The notes under the pieces are model-generated. The model had not been told where the DNA came from. It saw only the letters and a program-made list of their open reading frames with translations, and ran no database searches. Below, in pieces: positions 10,291 to 17,988 of a stretch of 64,000 nucleotides of DNA. A program made the position numbers and the translations under genes. Within the stretch, counting starts at the first letter, position 1. Each line of letters starts with the position of its first letter. The stretch is from an uncultured Peptostreptococcaceae bacterium (lineage in GTDB: Bacteria; Bacillota; Clostridia; Peptostreptococcales; Peptostreptococcaceae): positions 62,001 to 126,000 of the forward strand of contig CAMTIM010000029.1 in the NCBI GenBank assembly GCA_947072565.1, written 5' to 3'.

Positions 10291-10310
10291 TTCAGCCTCT
10301 CTGGACTGAA
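10291..10310 (-). promoter_or_regulatory. PyrR-binding RNA hairpin in the pyrB leader
   Basis: The minus-strand leader reads TTCAGTCCAGAGAGGCTGAA: a stem TTCAG/CTGAA holding a loop with AGTCCAGAGAGGCT. This equals the PyrR binding-loop consensus ARUCCNGNGAGGYU. The pyrB Shine-Dalgarno AGGAGG (10283-10288) begins three bases after it. Confidence 0.85.
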
Positions 10311-10338
10311 TTTAAAAGTATTTTTTTATTCTGATTGA

Positions 10339-10367
10339 ATTCTAACACCTTTTCTTTTTAATGTCAA
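10339..10367 (-). promoter_or_regulatory. pyrBKDE promoter
   Basis: Minus strand TTGACA (10362-10367), 17-base spacer, TAGAAT (10339-10344). The expected leader is only about 55 bases, too short to hold a terminator/antiterminator pair in addition to the PyrR hairpin. Confidence 0.9.
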
Positions 10368-10422
10368 CCTATTTTATACAGTTGATATTTAAAATAATTC
10401 TTAACTATTTAAAAGTATTTAT

Positions 10423-10460
10423 CAAAAAGGAGCTATCTTGTAATCAAGATAACTCCTTGT
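10423..10460 (-). terminator. Terminator of the NlpC/P60 hydrolase gene
   Basis: AAGGAGCTATCTTG, four-base loop, CAAGATAACTCCTT (10427-10458) with one mismatch; a T run follows on the minus strand. Confidence 0.85.
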
Positions 10461-10470
10461 AATTTCAATA

Positions 10471-11733
10471 TTATATAACTCTTTTAGCTGTTACAAATGC
10501 TGATACATAGTAAGAAGAGTTTATGTTTGTAATCTTTACAGAATCACCTGGTTTTGGAGCGTGTATCATTTTACCTCCACCTATGTATATACCTACGTGG
10601 CTTACACTTCCAGTTCCATTAGTACTAAAGAATACTAAATCTCCTGCTTGTAAATTCGATCTACTTACAGTTTGTCCGTATCCAGCTTGTGATCCAGATG
10701 TTCTTGGTAAATTAACTCCAGCCGCATTTCTATAAACGTATGAAGTAAGACCTGAACAGTCAAAGCTATTAGGACCTTCTGCACCCCAAACATATGGAGA
10801 ACCTAATTTAGAATAAGCTAAGTTCACTATTGCTTGAGCAGCTGATGTATTACTTGTTGGTGGGTTGTATGAATCTTCATCTTCTGATGGTTTTTCAACA
10901 GGTTTTTGATTTTCTCCACCGTTGTTATTATTATTATTTGAATTATTGTTCGAATTGTTGTTATTCGAATTATTATTATTATTTGAGTTTGTATTGTTGT
11001 TTGAGTTTGTATTGTTGTTTTGCTCATTGTTTGAAGTTTGGTTATCGTTCGAATTTTCATTGTTGTTTACATTTTGATCATCATTATTATTTTCATCAAC
11101 ATTGTTTGAATTAACATTGTTGTTGTCTACAGCTTGATTGTTATCTGCATTTTCAACAACTGGTGCTTTTTCAACTTCAACAACTGGTGCTTTTTCAACT
11201 TCTATAACTGGCGCCTTATCAGCAACATATAATGATCTTATATATCCTTCTTCTTCGCCTTTCTTAACTTTCATCCAACTTCCATTATCTTCTAAAACTT
11301 TTACGGGGCTTCCTATTTCTAATTCTTCTACTACTTTAGCCTCTGTATTAGCTTCTTTTCTAAAGTTTACTTTATGTTCAGTTGTGTATCCATTAGCTTC
11401 TTTCATATCTACGAATCTTGATGGTATCCATCCTTCACCGTCAGCAACTGATACTTTTACCCAGTCTCCTTGAGTTCCTAAAACTTTGAACTCATCTCCA
11501 GTGTAAGCTATATGTTGAACAGAACCTTGTTCTCTTACTTTTACAGCTACGCCTTCTTTAACAGTTGCAACTTTATATGTAACATCTTTAAATTCACCTA
11601 AATCTATAGTTGTGCTTGCGCTTTTTTCTTTATTTTCTATTTCTTTATTTTCTATTTCATCTGCGTTTGCAATCGAGTTAATTGATAAAGCCACAACTGA
11701 TGCAAACATTGGTACTAGTATTTTTTTCTTCAT
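10471..11733 (-). CDS. Secreted cell-wall hydrolase: SH3b repeats plus NlpC/P60 peptidase
   Basis: A 420-aa exported peptidoglycan peptidase. A Sec signal peptide (residues 1-24, MKKKILVPMF... SIANADE) is followed by two bacterial SH3 wall-binding domains (about 45-110 and 115-180), short EKAPVVEV repeats, and a long low-complexity Asn/Asp-rich linker (about 190-290). The NlpC/P60 domain occupies 305-420, with Cys326 (FDCSG), His379 (SHVG) and His391 as the expected catalytic residues. These enzymes cut the D-Glu/diamino acid bond of stem peptides. A WalR-like box lies about 110 bases upstream. The linker is coded by AAT/AAC-rich repeats that may vary in length between strains. Confidence 0.93.
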   Translation of the reverse strand: MKKKILVPMFASVVALSINSIANADEIENKEIENKEKSASTTIDLGEFKDVTYKVATVKEGVAVKVREQGSVQHIAYTGDEFKVLGTQGDWVKVSVADGEGWIPSRFVDMKEANGYTTEHKVNFRKEANTEAKVVEELEIGSPVKVLEDNGSWMKVKKGEEEGYIRSLYVADKAPVIEVEKAPVVEVEKAPVVENADNNQAVDNNNVNSNNVDENNNDDQNVNNNENSNDNQTSNNEQNNNTNSNNNTNSNNNNNSNNNNSNNNSNNNNNNGGENQKPVEKPSEDEDSYNPPTSNTSAAQAIVNLAYSKLGSPYVWGAEGPNSFDCSGLTSYVYRNAAGVNLPRTSGSQAGYGQTVSRSNLQAGDLVFFSTNGTGSVSHVGIYIGGGKMIHAPKPGDSVKITNINSSYYVSAFVTAKRVI

Positions 11734-12109
11734 TGATATTTTACCTCCAAAAATTCACCATAAGACATCTTACGTGTTATTTTTATAGGTGAAGTTGTCT
11801 AGGATAAAATTTTAATACATAAAATATTCCATGAAGTCTTTTGTAACTTTTTTGTAATCTATCGTAACATTTTATGTAGTATTCTTATATTAAGATATCG
11901 TATCCGCAAATAGTTATCTTTTATAAAAACATAATAGTTTTAATTAGCTAAACTAATTATTTTATCCAATGTATCACCTAAATATACATTCTTTTATCTA
12001 AGTATATATTAAGTACTACAAAAAGTAAAGTTTTTTGGGGATTGCACTTCCATATTTTAACCATTTATAAGCATAAATTAACCATTTATGTTAATTTTTA
12101 TGTTGAAAT
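11734..12109. other. Gene-free AT-rich stretch upstream of the NlpC/P60 gene
   Basis: 376 bases with no convincing ORF. It holds the hydrolase RBS near 11742, the WalR-like direct repeat at 11842-11858 and a weak AT-rich hairpin around 11940-11960. No promoter with both boxes near consensus could be assigned. Confidence 0.6.
11842..11858 (+). promoter_or_regulatory. Candidate WalR (YycF) box
   Basis: TGTAAC, TTTTT, TGTAAT. This is a full match to the WalR consensus TGTWAH-N5-TGTWAH known from Bacillus and Staphylococcus. WalRK controls cell-wall hydrolases there, and the downstream gene is one. Confidence 0.5.
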
Positions 12110-12922
12110 TTAAACAAAGTTCTTGGTTAATTTATTTATACATATATTTACTTTTTCTACATTAATTAGGGTAATTTTCTCTACATTTTCTTTTATTATT
12201 TTTTGAATTTTATAACATTCTTTTATCTGTGAAGCATCATTAATTTTAATATTCAAATATATTTCTATGCTATTCCCTGTATTTACCACATCTAATTTGT
12301 TAACTTTTTCTATTTTTTCTATTTTGCTTATTTCATAATTTATAATCTGTTCTATAACACTAGGATTTATGTAAAATTTACCTATATAGCTAAATGTAGG
12401 TCTTATTATTGTCTTTTCTATTATTTTACAAGTATTGTTATTTCTTCTAAAGAATCTCTTTAACGAATTTATGCTCATACCACTAGCTATAGGTTTTATT
12501 TCCATAGTAGGAACTGGTATTATATGGTTTCCTCTTTTTCTAGATTCCTTTGAAATTGCTATTTCAATATCGCTACTTATCTCTTTTATATTTATTATTT
12601 TATAAATCTCTTTTATTTCTAGTTTTTCTACTATCTGACTTATCATTTTATTAGATGTTCCTAATACTAAAATTTTATCTATGTTTTCTTCTTGTAATTT
12701 TAATTTAACATCTTCTCTATGATTTTCGTCATTAAAAATAGCCCTTTTTACTGCCCCCATAACTGTTTTAGCTTGTTTTGCAGATACCCCAGCTATTATC
12801 TTATTTTCGTGTATCAAAAGACCATCATCAATTATATACTTTATATCATTTTCATAAGCTAATTCTAATGCTTTGTAACTTTTTCCTGTTCCGCTAGTAC
12901 CAACTAATGCATATATTTCCAT
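12110..12922 (-). CDS. P-loop NTPase fused to an Asp23/Gls24-like domain, function unknown
   Basis: A 270-aa protein I cannot assign to a named family. The N-terminal part has a clear Walker A, GTSGTGKS at residues 8-15, and an IIDDG stretch (30-34) that could act as Walker B. Residues 80-90 (DKILVLGTSN) are a second beta-strand/loop. The C-terminal part (about 176-265) reads like the Asp23/Gls24 (YloU) domain: GKFYINPSVIEQI, then IEIYLNIKIN, then an amphipathic helix and VEKVNICI. A strongly basic segment (RKR, KRFFRR) links the two. It has no signal peptide. The gene stands alone between the wall hydrolase and the AbrB-like regulator. The P-loop is certain; the Asp23 call is by pattern. Confidence 0.75.
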   Translation of the reverse strand: MEIYALVGTSGTGKSYKALELAYENDIKYIIDDGLLIHENKIIAGVSAKQAKTVMGAVKRAIFNDENHREDVKLKLQEENIDKILVLGTSNKMISQIVEKLEIKEIYKIINIKEISSDIEIAISKESRKRGNHIIPVPTMEIKPIASGMSINSLKRFFRRNNNTCKIIEKTIIRPTFSYIGKFYINPSVIEQIINYEISKIEKIEKVNKLDVVNTGNSIEIYLNIKINDASQIKECYKIQKIIKENVEKITLINVEKVNICINKLTKNFV

Positions 12923-13128
12923 ATAATTTACCTTCTTTTCAAATTTATAGTTACATAATTATACCATTATAGTTAATTAAAATAACTCATTTATAGTATA
13001 GATAAAAAAAAATTGAACTATTCCCTATCCAGTAGACTATTTATAATTTCTACTTAACAGGTTCAAGTCCAATAGTTTTGTTATTTTAAATTTCTACTAT
13101 CAAAAGTAGTAGTTAAAATAATTTATTC

Positions 13129-13407
13129 TTATTTGTTTTCTTTATTAAATTTTTCAACTAGTTCGTTTAAACAATTTCTACATATAGGAAAATTTTTGTA
13201 ATAGATAATATCTTCTTGGCTATCGCAAAAATTACAATTAATTATGCTTTTTTCAATTTTTATATGATCTCTAAATAATTTTATATTAACTACTTGATTA
13301 TCTTGAAAATTTAATGCATTTCTCATCTCCTTTGGTAGAACAAGTCTACCTAAACTGTCAATAGCACGTTCTACGCCTACTGATAAATCTTTAGAATTAT
13401 TTTTCAT
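13129..13407 (-). CDS. AbrB/SpoVT-type regulator with a C-terminal four-cysteine motif
   Basis: A 92-aa transition-state-type DNA-binding protein. Residues 8-50 form the swapped-hairpin AbrB domain (VERAIDSLGRLVLPKEMRNALNF). The C-terminal third has C58xxC61 and C76xxC79, spaced as in a small zinc ribbon. An ATG at 13419 would add four residues, but GGAGGT at 13411-13416 serves the ATG at 13407, so I use the shorter form. The -10 box of its promoter lies in a near-perfect inverted repeat, which suggests autoregulation. Regulatory targets are unknown. Confidence 0.85.
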   Translation of the reverse strand: MKNNSKDLSVGVERAIDSLGRLVLPKEMRNALNFQDNQVVNIKLFRDHIKIEKSIINCNFCDSQEDIIYYKNFPICRNCLNELVEKFNKENK

Positions 13408-13504
13408 TGTGACCTCCATGAATTAATTAATCAATTTAGTTTATTTTATTGGATATTTATGTAAAAGTAACTGGAAATAATTACATTCAATCTGTACCGT
13501 CATA

Positions 13505-13552
13505 TATCTGTATAAATTACGAATTTATATAGATACTTCACTACATTGTAAA
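13505..13552 (-). promoter_or_regulatory. Promoter of the AbrB-like gene with overlapping inverted repeat
   Basis: Minus strand TTTACA (13547-13552), 17-base spacer, TATAAA (13524-13529). A 14-base inverted repeat with one mismatch and a three-base centre (13505-13535) covers the -10 box: a candidate operator. Confidence 0.6.
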
Positions 13553-13607
13553 TAAAAATATTTTTATAGCTTTTAATTACCCCCATTTACGTGAAATTTC
13601 AAAAAAA

Positions 13608-13647
13608 TATTTTTATATAATAAAATGGAGGGCAATTGCCCTCCATT
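13608..13647 (-). terminator. Terminator of the cooS operon
   Basis: A perfect 24-base palindrome (13624-13647; arm AATGGAGGGCAA), followed on the minus strand by an AT-rich tail with Ts. Confidence 0.8.
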
Positions 13648-13668
13648 ACTTGTAGTATTTTTTTAAAT

Positions 13669-14937
13669 TTAAACGTTATAGCAAAACTCTCCATTCTCTT
13701 TAAGAGCTAAAAAATCCGCATAACCTACATCAAATATTCTATTTTCTAAATCAGGTATCTCTATTTTATGTTGTATTAAATAAGCAATTGTACCAGTATA
13801 TGATATGTCTCCTTGAGCAACTAAGCCATAAATAACATTATCTTTGTATATAAATTTTTTATAGTTTTCTTTATCACATCTAGTTACTACTTTATAACTA
13901 TCATCTATTGGATTAGTTATTCCTAATGATACAGTAGCAATACCCATAAAGTTCATACTATTTTTTTGAGAGAAACTATCTCCTATTTCTTTTTCAAATC
14001 CAGCCATATTATAAGCTGCTGTAATACCTTGTTTTACAGCTAATGGCCATATAGCATTTTTACCTACAACATCACCTGCTGCATATATATCCTTTTGAGT
14101 TGTTTCACATTTATCATTTATAACTATACCTCTGTCATAGTATATACTTGTGTCTTTTATAAAATCTACATTTGGTTTAACCCCTGTAGCCACAACAATC
14201 ATATCGCACTCTATTATTTTTCCATCTTTTAGAACAATTCCATTTACATCATTATTCTCTTTTATAGATATTTCTTCAATAGAAACATTTTGATATAATT
14301 TTGCCCCTGCTTCTGTTAATTTATTTTCATATGTCATAGCACTATGCTTATCTAATTGTTTATTAAGTATAAAGTCTCCAGTATTAACTAAGCAAACCTC
14401 AAGATTTTTATATTCTAGCAGTCCAACAAGTGCATCTATTCCAACTAATCCAGCTCCTATTACTGCTACTTTTTTAGAATTAATTGCTTTTTCTTTTATT
14501 TTATACACATCTTCTATATTTCTTAGTGGGTATACATAGTTTGCTTCCCTTAAGTTTTTTATAGGAGGTATAAAAGCTGATGCTCCTGTTGCTATTAAAA
14601 GCTTTTTATATTCTATTATTTGGTCTTGTGTTTCTACTAATTTCATATTTGAATTTATGTTTAAAACTTCTTTTTTATTTATCCACTTTATATTATTGTC
14701 ACTAAAAAAGTTCTCATCTACAAAGTTAATATCTTCTGTACTTTTATGATTAGATATAACATGATGAAGCATACAACGAGAATATACTTTTTCATCTTTT
14801 GATATAACCACTATACTAGCTTCTTTATCTAATTGTCTAAGTGTTTTAGCTGCATTTATACCGGCAGCACTAGCTCCTAAAATCATATAATCAATAGTAT
14901 TTTTAGACTTAAATATATTTAAAATTTTATCTAACAT
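13669..14937 (-). CDS. FAD-dependent NAD(P)H oxidoreductase of the CO dehydrogenase cluster
   Basis: A pyridine nucleotide-disulfide oxidoreductase-family flavoprotein of 422 aa. The FAD fold begins with ILGASAAGINAAK at residues 19-31. A second Rossmann motif, AVIGAGLVGIDALVG, is mid-protein for NAD(P)H, and the C-terminal FAD motif is DIYAAGDVVG. The ATG at 14937 follows AAGGAGG and overlaps the end of the ferredoxin gene by seven bases. It probably moves electrons between the ferredoxin and NAD(P), as in cooS-cooF-FNOR clusters of other anaerobes. The electron acceptor (NAD, NADP or oxygen/peroxide) is not readable. Confidence 0.88.
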   Translation of the reverse strand: MLDKILNIFKSKNTIDYMILGASAAGINAAKTLRQLDKEASIVVISKDEKVYSRCMLHHVISNHKSTEDINFVDENFFSDNNIKWINKKEVLNINSNMKLVETQDQIIEYKKLLIATGASAFIPPIKNLREANYVYPLRNIEDVYKIKEKAINSKKVAVIGAGLVGIDALVGLLEYKNLEVCLVNTGDFILNKQLDKHSAMTYENKLTEAGAKLYQNVSIEEISIKENNDVNGIVLKDGKIIECDMIVVATGVKPNVDFIKDTSIYYDRGIVINDKCETTQKDIYAAGDVVGKNAIWPLAVKQGITAAYNMAGFEKEIGDSFSQKNSMNFMGIATVSLGITNPIDDSYKVVTRCDKENYKKFIYKDNVIYGLVAQGDISYTGTIAYLIQHKIEIPDLENRIFDVGYADFLALKENGEFCYNV

Positions 14938-15383
14938 ACAGAATCCTCCTTTTGTAACTCTAATGCTCCACTTGGACAGTTTGCTACACATTTAGGATAT
15001 TCTTCATCTTTACATAAATCACATTTTAATACTACTTGCTTAGTTCTATCATCTACTTTGAGAACTCCATAAGGACAAGACATTACGCACATATAACAAG
15101 AACCGCATTTCTTTTCATTATATGATACTATTTCACTTTCCTTATCTTTGACCATAGCCCCACTCATACAAGTTAATACACATTCTGGTTCGTCACAATG
15201 TCTACAAATTATAGGTACAGGTTTATTGTCTTTGTCTAATTCTATATGTCCTCTGCCATCATTATCTATATTTTCTAAATTAAGAGTATATATATCGTCG
15301 CTACCACTATGCTTTAACATACAAGATAAAACACAGTTCTTACATCCAGTACATAATTCTTTATTTATCAATATTCTATGCAT
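14931..15383 (-). CDS. Four-cluster ferredoxin subunit (CooF/HycB type)
   Basis: A 150-aa polyferredoxin with sixteen cysteines in four groups: CTGCKNCVLSC, CRHCDEPECVLTC, CGSCYMCVMSCP and CDLCKDEEYPKCVANCP. This is the HycB/CooF pattern of four [4Fe-4S] clusters. It overlaps cooS by eight bases and the flavoprotein gene by seven, so the three proteins are translationally coupled. It should accept electrons from CooS and pass them to the flavoprotein. Confidence 0.93.
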   Translation of the reverse strand: MHRILINKELCTGCKNCVLSCMLKHSGSDDIYTLNLENIDNDGRGHIELDKDNKPVPIICRHCDEPECVLTCMSGAMVKDKESEIVSYNEKKCGSCYMCVMSCPYGVLKVDDRTKQVVLKCDLCKDEEYPKCVANCPSGALELQKEDSVC

Positions 15384-17277
15384 AGCATTCCACTTCCTTT
15401 AATCCCAATTTTTGTCTTCTATCTATTATAATTTCTTCTAATTGGTCTGCTGAAGATTTAGGGTCTGGATTAATAATAATATGACCACCTGTTAAGTATT
15501 TTAATTTTTCTGTTAAAACTTCTGTTACTAATTTTCCACCTGTTATAAATGGAGGTAATGCTAAATGAAGCGGTAAACCTAGTGCTAATCCAAATGCTCC
15601 ATCAGCTAATGCTTGTTCTTCTAACCATTGTGGTGCTGATAAAACTAATGGTAATTGTGGTAAGTCTATTCCAAGTTCAGCTGCTAATTCAGTTGCAACT
15701 ATCTCTAATCTTCCTATAGCTAAACATGGTCCAAAGTTTAATACTGGTGGTATACCTAGTGACTTACAAACTTCTTTTAAGTTATCTCCTGCCAAATCTT
15801 CAGCTCCTGGAGACATAAGTCCTACATTTTCAAGTCCTCCTGTTGAACATCCTGCTGATAAAACTAATATATCTTTTTTAATTAAAGCTTTAGTTAATTC
15901 AACTGTGTTTACATCATGACCTCCAGCTGTCATATTTGAACATCCAACTACAGCTGCTATTCCTTTTATTTTACCGTCTGCAATTAATCCTATAAGCGGC
16001 TTCCATGAATCTCCTAAGAATGCTTTTAGATTCTTTTCACTTACTCCTGTTAAAGATTGTTCATATCCATGATCTTTTGGTATATCTATTTCAACAACAC
16101 TTCTTCTTTCTTTGTATGATTCTAATGATTTATTTATTAATTCAGTGCTTATTGCTTCTAAGTTTTCTCTATCAAATTTAACATACTCTGCATTAGCTTT
16201 TTTAGCTACATCATCTAAACAAACCATCTTAACTTTATATTTATCTGCTATTGGTTCAAGTCCTGGTATTGTACAGTTAAACTCTGATAATACTATATCT
16301 ATAGCCCCAGTTGATAGTACAGCTTCACTTGTAAAGTTGTTTCCTGCATGACCTGCAAATACTTCTTGGTAATGTTCACCTCTTAATTGTAAATCTTGAC
16401 CAACACAAGTACATCCTACTAACTTAAATCCTTTTGCTCCTGCTTCTTTCGCCATAGCTACTACGTCTTTATCCTTTAATCTATCTTGGAAATGAGAGAA
16501 TGTTGAATGTTGATGACCTGTTATCATTATATTAATATAATCTTCATCAATTACATTAAACCCTACTGGAGCCATTCTTATAACTGGTTCTCCTAACATA
16601 ACATCATTTAAAAGATTTGTTAATGTAAGACCATATAAACCTGTTGATATTCCTAAGTTTAGGCAATTAACTAACATATCTACTGGGTCACTATTTAAAT
16701 TAGTTGAAGATTTTACTATAGCATCAAATACTTCTGATTTAGCTCCACCTGGCATTATGCCTAATTCTTTCCATTTCTTAACTCTTGGTGCATATGCTAT
16801 TTTTTCAACAAGTTCCATTTTTTCATCTCTTGGTTTATATAAATCATTTATAACTTTTTCAGCTATTTTTATACACATTTTATGGCTATCGTTTTCCTCT
16901 ATTCCAAACATCTCACCTAAATTTCTTAGAGCATTTATACCTTTTATATTCCCTTTAGTTTCCCCTAAATGCTTTAAGTTTCTTGCTGTATTTTCAACTA
17001 CATGTAAATAACAAGCTGAACCTGATGCTACAGCTCTTAAAAAGTTTCTTGCTACTATTGTGTCTGCATCTGCTCCACATACCCCTTTTGGTGATTTAGG
17101 TGTTACTCTACATGGTCCATTTGCACATAATCTACAACATACCCCTTGAAGTCCAAATCCACATTTAACCTTTTGATCCTCAGTTCTGTGAAAAGATGTT
17201 TCCACATCCTTAGACGCAACAAAACTTTCTAATCTCTTATCTGCACTCTCACACATTTTACAAGTATTACAAGACAT
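15376..17277 (-). CDS. cooS: Anaerobic carbon monoxide dehydrogenase, catalytic subunit
   Basis: The nickel-iron-sulfur enzyme interconverts CO and CO2. The protein is 633 aa, typical for monofunctional CooS. N-terminal cysteines (SCNTC, then CGFGLQGVCCRLCANGPCR at 39-57) bind clusters D and B. Active-site C-cluster segments include VLSEFNCTIPG, VVGCSNM and LSAGCSTGG. The start ATG follows AAGGGGG. It is the first gene of the operon with a four-cluster ferredoxin and a flavoprotein; no acsB or cooC is next to it, so within this window it looks like the redox (monofunctional) type and not the acetyl-CoA synthase complex. Confidence 0.96.
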   Translation of the reverse strand: MSCNTCKMCESADKRLESFVASKDVETSFHRTEDQKVKCGFGLQGVCCRLCANGPCRVTPKSPKGVCGADADTIVARNFLRAVASGSACYLHVVENTARNLKHLGETKGNIKGINALRNLGEMFGIEENDSHKMCIKIAEKVINDLYKPRDEKMELVEKIAYAPRVKKWKELGIMPGGAKSEVFDAIVKSSTNLNSDPVDMLVNCLNLGISTGLYGLTLTNLLNDVMLGEPVIRMAPVGFNVIDEDYINIMITGHQHSTFSHFQDRLKDKDVVAMAKEAGAKGFKLVGCTCVGQDLQLRGEHYQEVFAGHAGNNFTSEAVLSTGAIDIVLSEFNCTIPGLEPIADKYKVKMVCLDDVAKKANAEYVKFDRENLEAISTELINKSLESYKERRSVVEIDIPKDHGYEQSLTGVSEKNLKAFLGDSWKPLIGLIADGKIKGIAAVVGCSNMTAGGHDVNTVELTKALIKKDILVLSAGCSTGGLENVGLMSPGAEDLAGDNLKEVCKSLGIPPVLNFGPCLAIGRLEIVATELAAELGIDLPQLPLVLSAPQWLEEQALADGAFGLALGLPLHLALPPFITGGKLVTEVLTEKLKYLTGGHIIINPDPKSSADQLEEIIIDRRQKLGLKEVECYA

Positions 17278-17663
17278 TTTTAAATTCCCCCTTGAATTTT
17301 TTTATTTAATTTTTAGTCTTATTGAATTTGAATTTATAATGATGTGATCCTTGACTAACTTTTAACTATATAAATTAATTTTATTTATATCATATACTTA
17401 CCGTCTTTTTATTAGGTTCAAACATTTTTATTTGAAAATATTAACATTTTTTTATAAATATAATTTTATTTAACAATTTCAAAAAAAATGTTTTCCTAAC
17501 TATATTCAATATAGTTCTTTTTTTATACATTTTTACTATATTTTTATAAGTTAAATATAATATTAATTTTATAAATCGTATTTTTGTAATTTACAATCAA
17601 TATTCATATATTTTTCAAAGGTTATTTTGTCATAATCTTAACATTATTGTAGAATTATTTAAT
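17278..17663. other. Gene-free AT-rich stretch between cooS and the ferredoxin gene
   Basis: About 385 bases upstream of both divergent genes. It must hold the cooS promoter, but I could not find a minus-strand pair of boxes near consensus. No ORF, repeat or strong hairpin was seen. Confidence 0.6.
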
Positions 17664-17692
17664 TTGTTAAATGATAGTATTTTTGTTATAAT
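17664..17692 (+). promoter_or_regulatory. Promoter of the ferredoxin gene
   Basis: TTGTTA (17664-17669), 17-base spacer, TATAAT (17687-17692); the RBS AAGGGAGG follows at 17717-17724. Confidence 0.85.
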
Positions 17693-17732
17693 ATTACTGA
17701 ATAAAATAATTATTTTAAGGGAGGATTTTGAG

Positions 17733-17903
17733 ATGGCTTACATAATAAATGATGCTTGCATAAGCTGTGGTGCTTGTGAAGCTGAATGTCCAGTTGAATG
17801 TATATCTGCAGGAGATGACAAATACGTTATAGCTGCTGATACTTGTGTTGAATGTGGTGCTTGTGCAGGGGTTTGTCCTGTTGACGCTCCTCAACCTGAG
17901 TAG
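17733..17903 (+). CDS. Two-cluster clostridial ferredoxin
   Basis: A 56-aa electron carrier with two [4Fe-4S] clusters: CISCGACEAECP and CVECGACAGVCP. The two halves are the usual internal duplication. The start is the ATG at 17733, seven to eight bases after AAGGGAGG; longer upstream readings lack a ribosome binding site. It has its own strong promoter and terminator and so is a single-gene unit. It likely serves as the general low-potential carrier for the ferredoxin-dependent enzymes of the cell. Confidence 0.97.
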   Translation: MAYIINDACISCGACEAECPVECISAGDDKYVIAADTCVECGACAGVCPVDAPQPE

Positions 17904-17930
17904 TATTTGTATATAAAAAATGTTTAAATA

Positions 17931-17970
17931 AAAAAAGATGAACTCTTAATTTAAGAGTTCATCTTTTTTT
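17931..17970. terminator. Bidirectional terminator between the ferredoxin and MATE genes
   Basis: GATGAACTCTTAA, one base, TTAAGAGTTCATC (17937-17963), flanked by A and T runs on both sides. Confidence 0.9.
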
Positions 17971-17988
17971 ATTTATTTAAATCAATTT

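Noticed and set aside
10827-11060. Antisense reading frame within the NlpC/P60 gene, low in complexity
   Set aside because: It is the shadow of the Asn-rich linker repeats; no ribosome binding site and no recognisable domain.
13011-13080. tRNA-like element: AACTATT / AATAGTT ends and a T-loop-like GGTTCAAGTCC
   Set aside because: The supposed T-arm does not pair, no anticodon arm forms, and the length (62) is too short. On the minus strand the same bases plus a T run look like a loose terminator of the AbrB-like gene.
13045-13098. Two copies of AATTTCTACT 44 bases apart, resembling a Cas12a CRISPR repeat
   Set aside because: The match is only 10-11 bases, no third copy exists, the second stem half differs, and there are no cas genes.
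17341-17375. Plus-strand TTGACT with nearby ATATAA as a promoter
   Set aside because: The spacing is about 11 bases, too short for sigma-A, and a much better promoter stands at 17664-17692.
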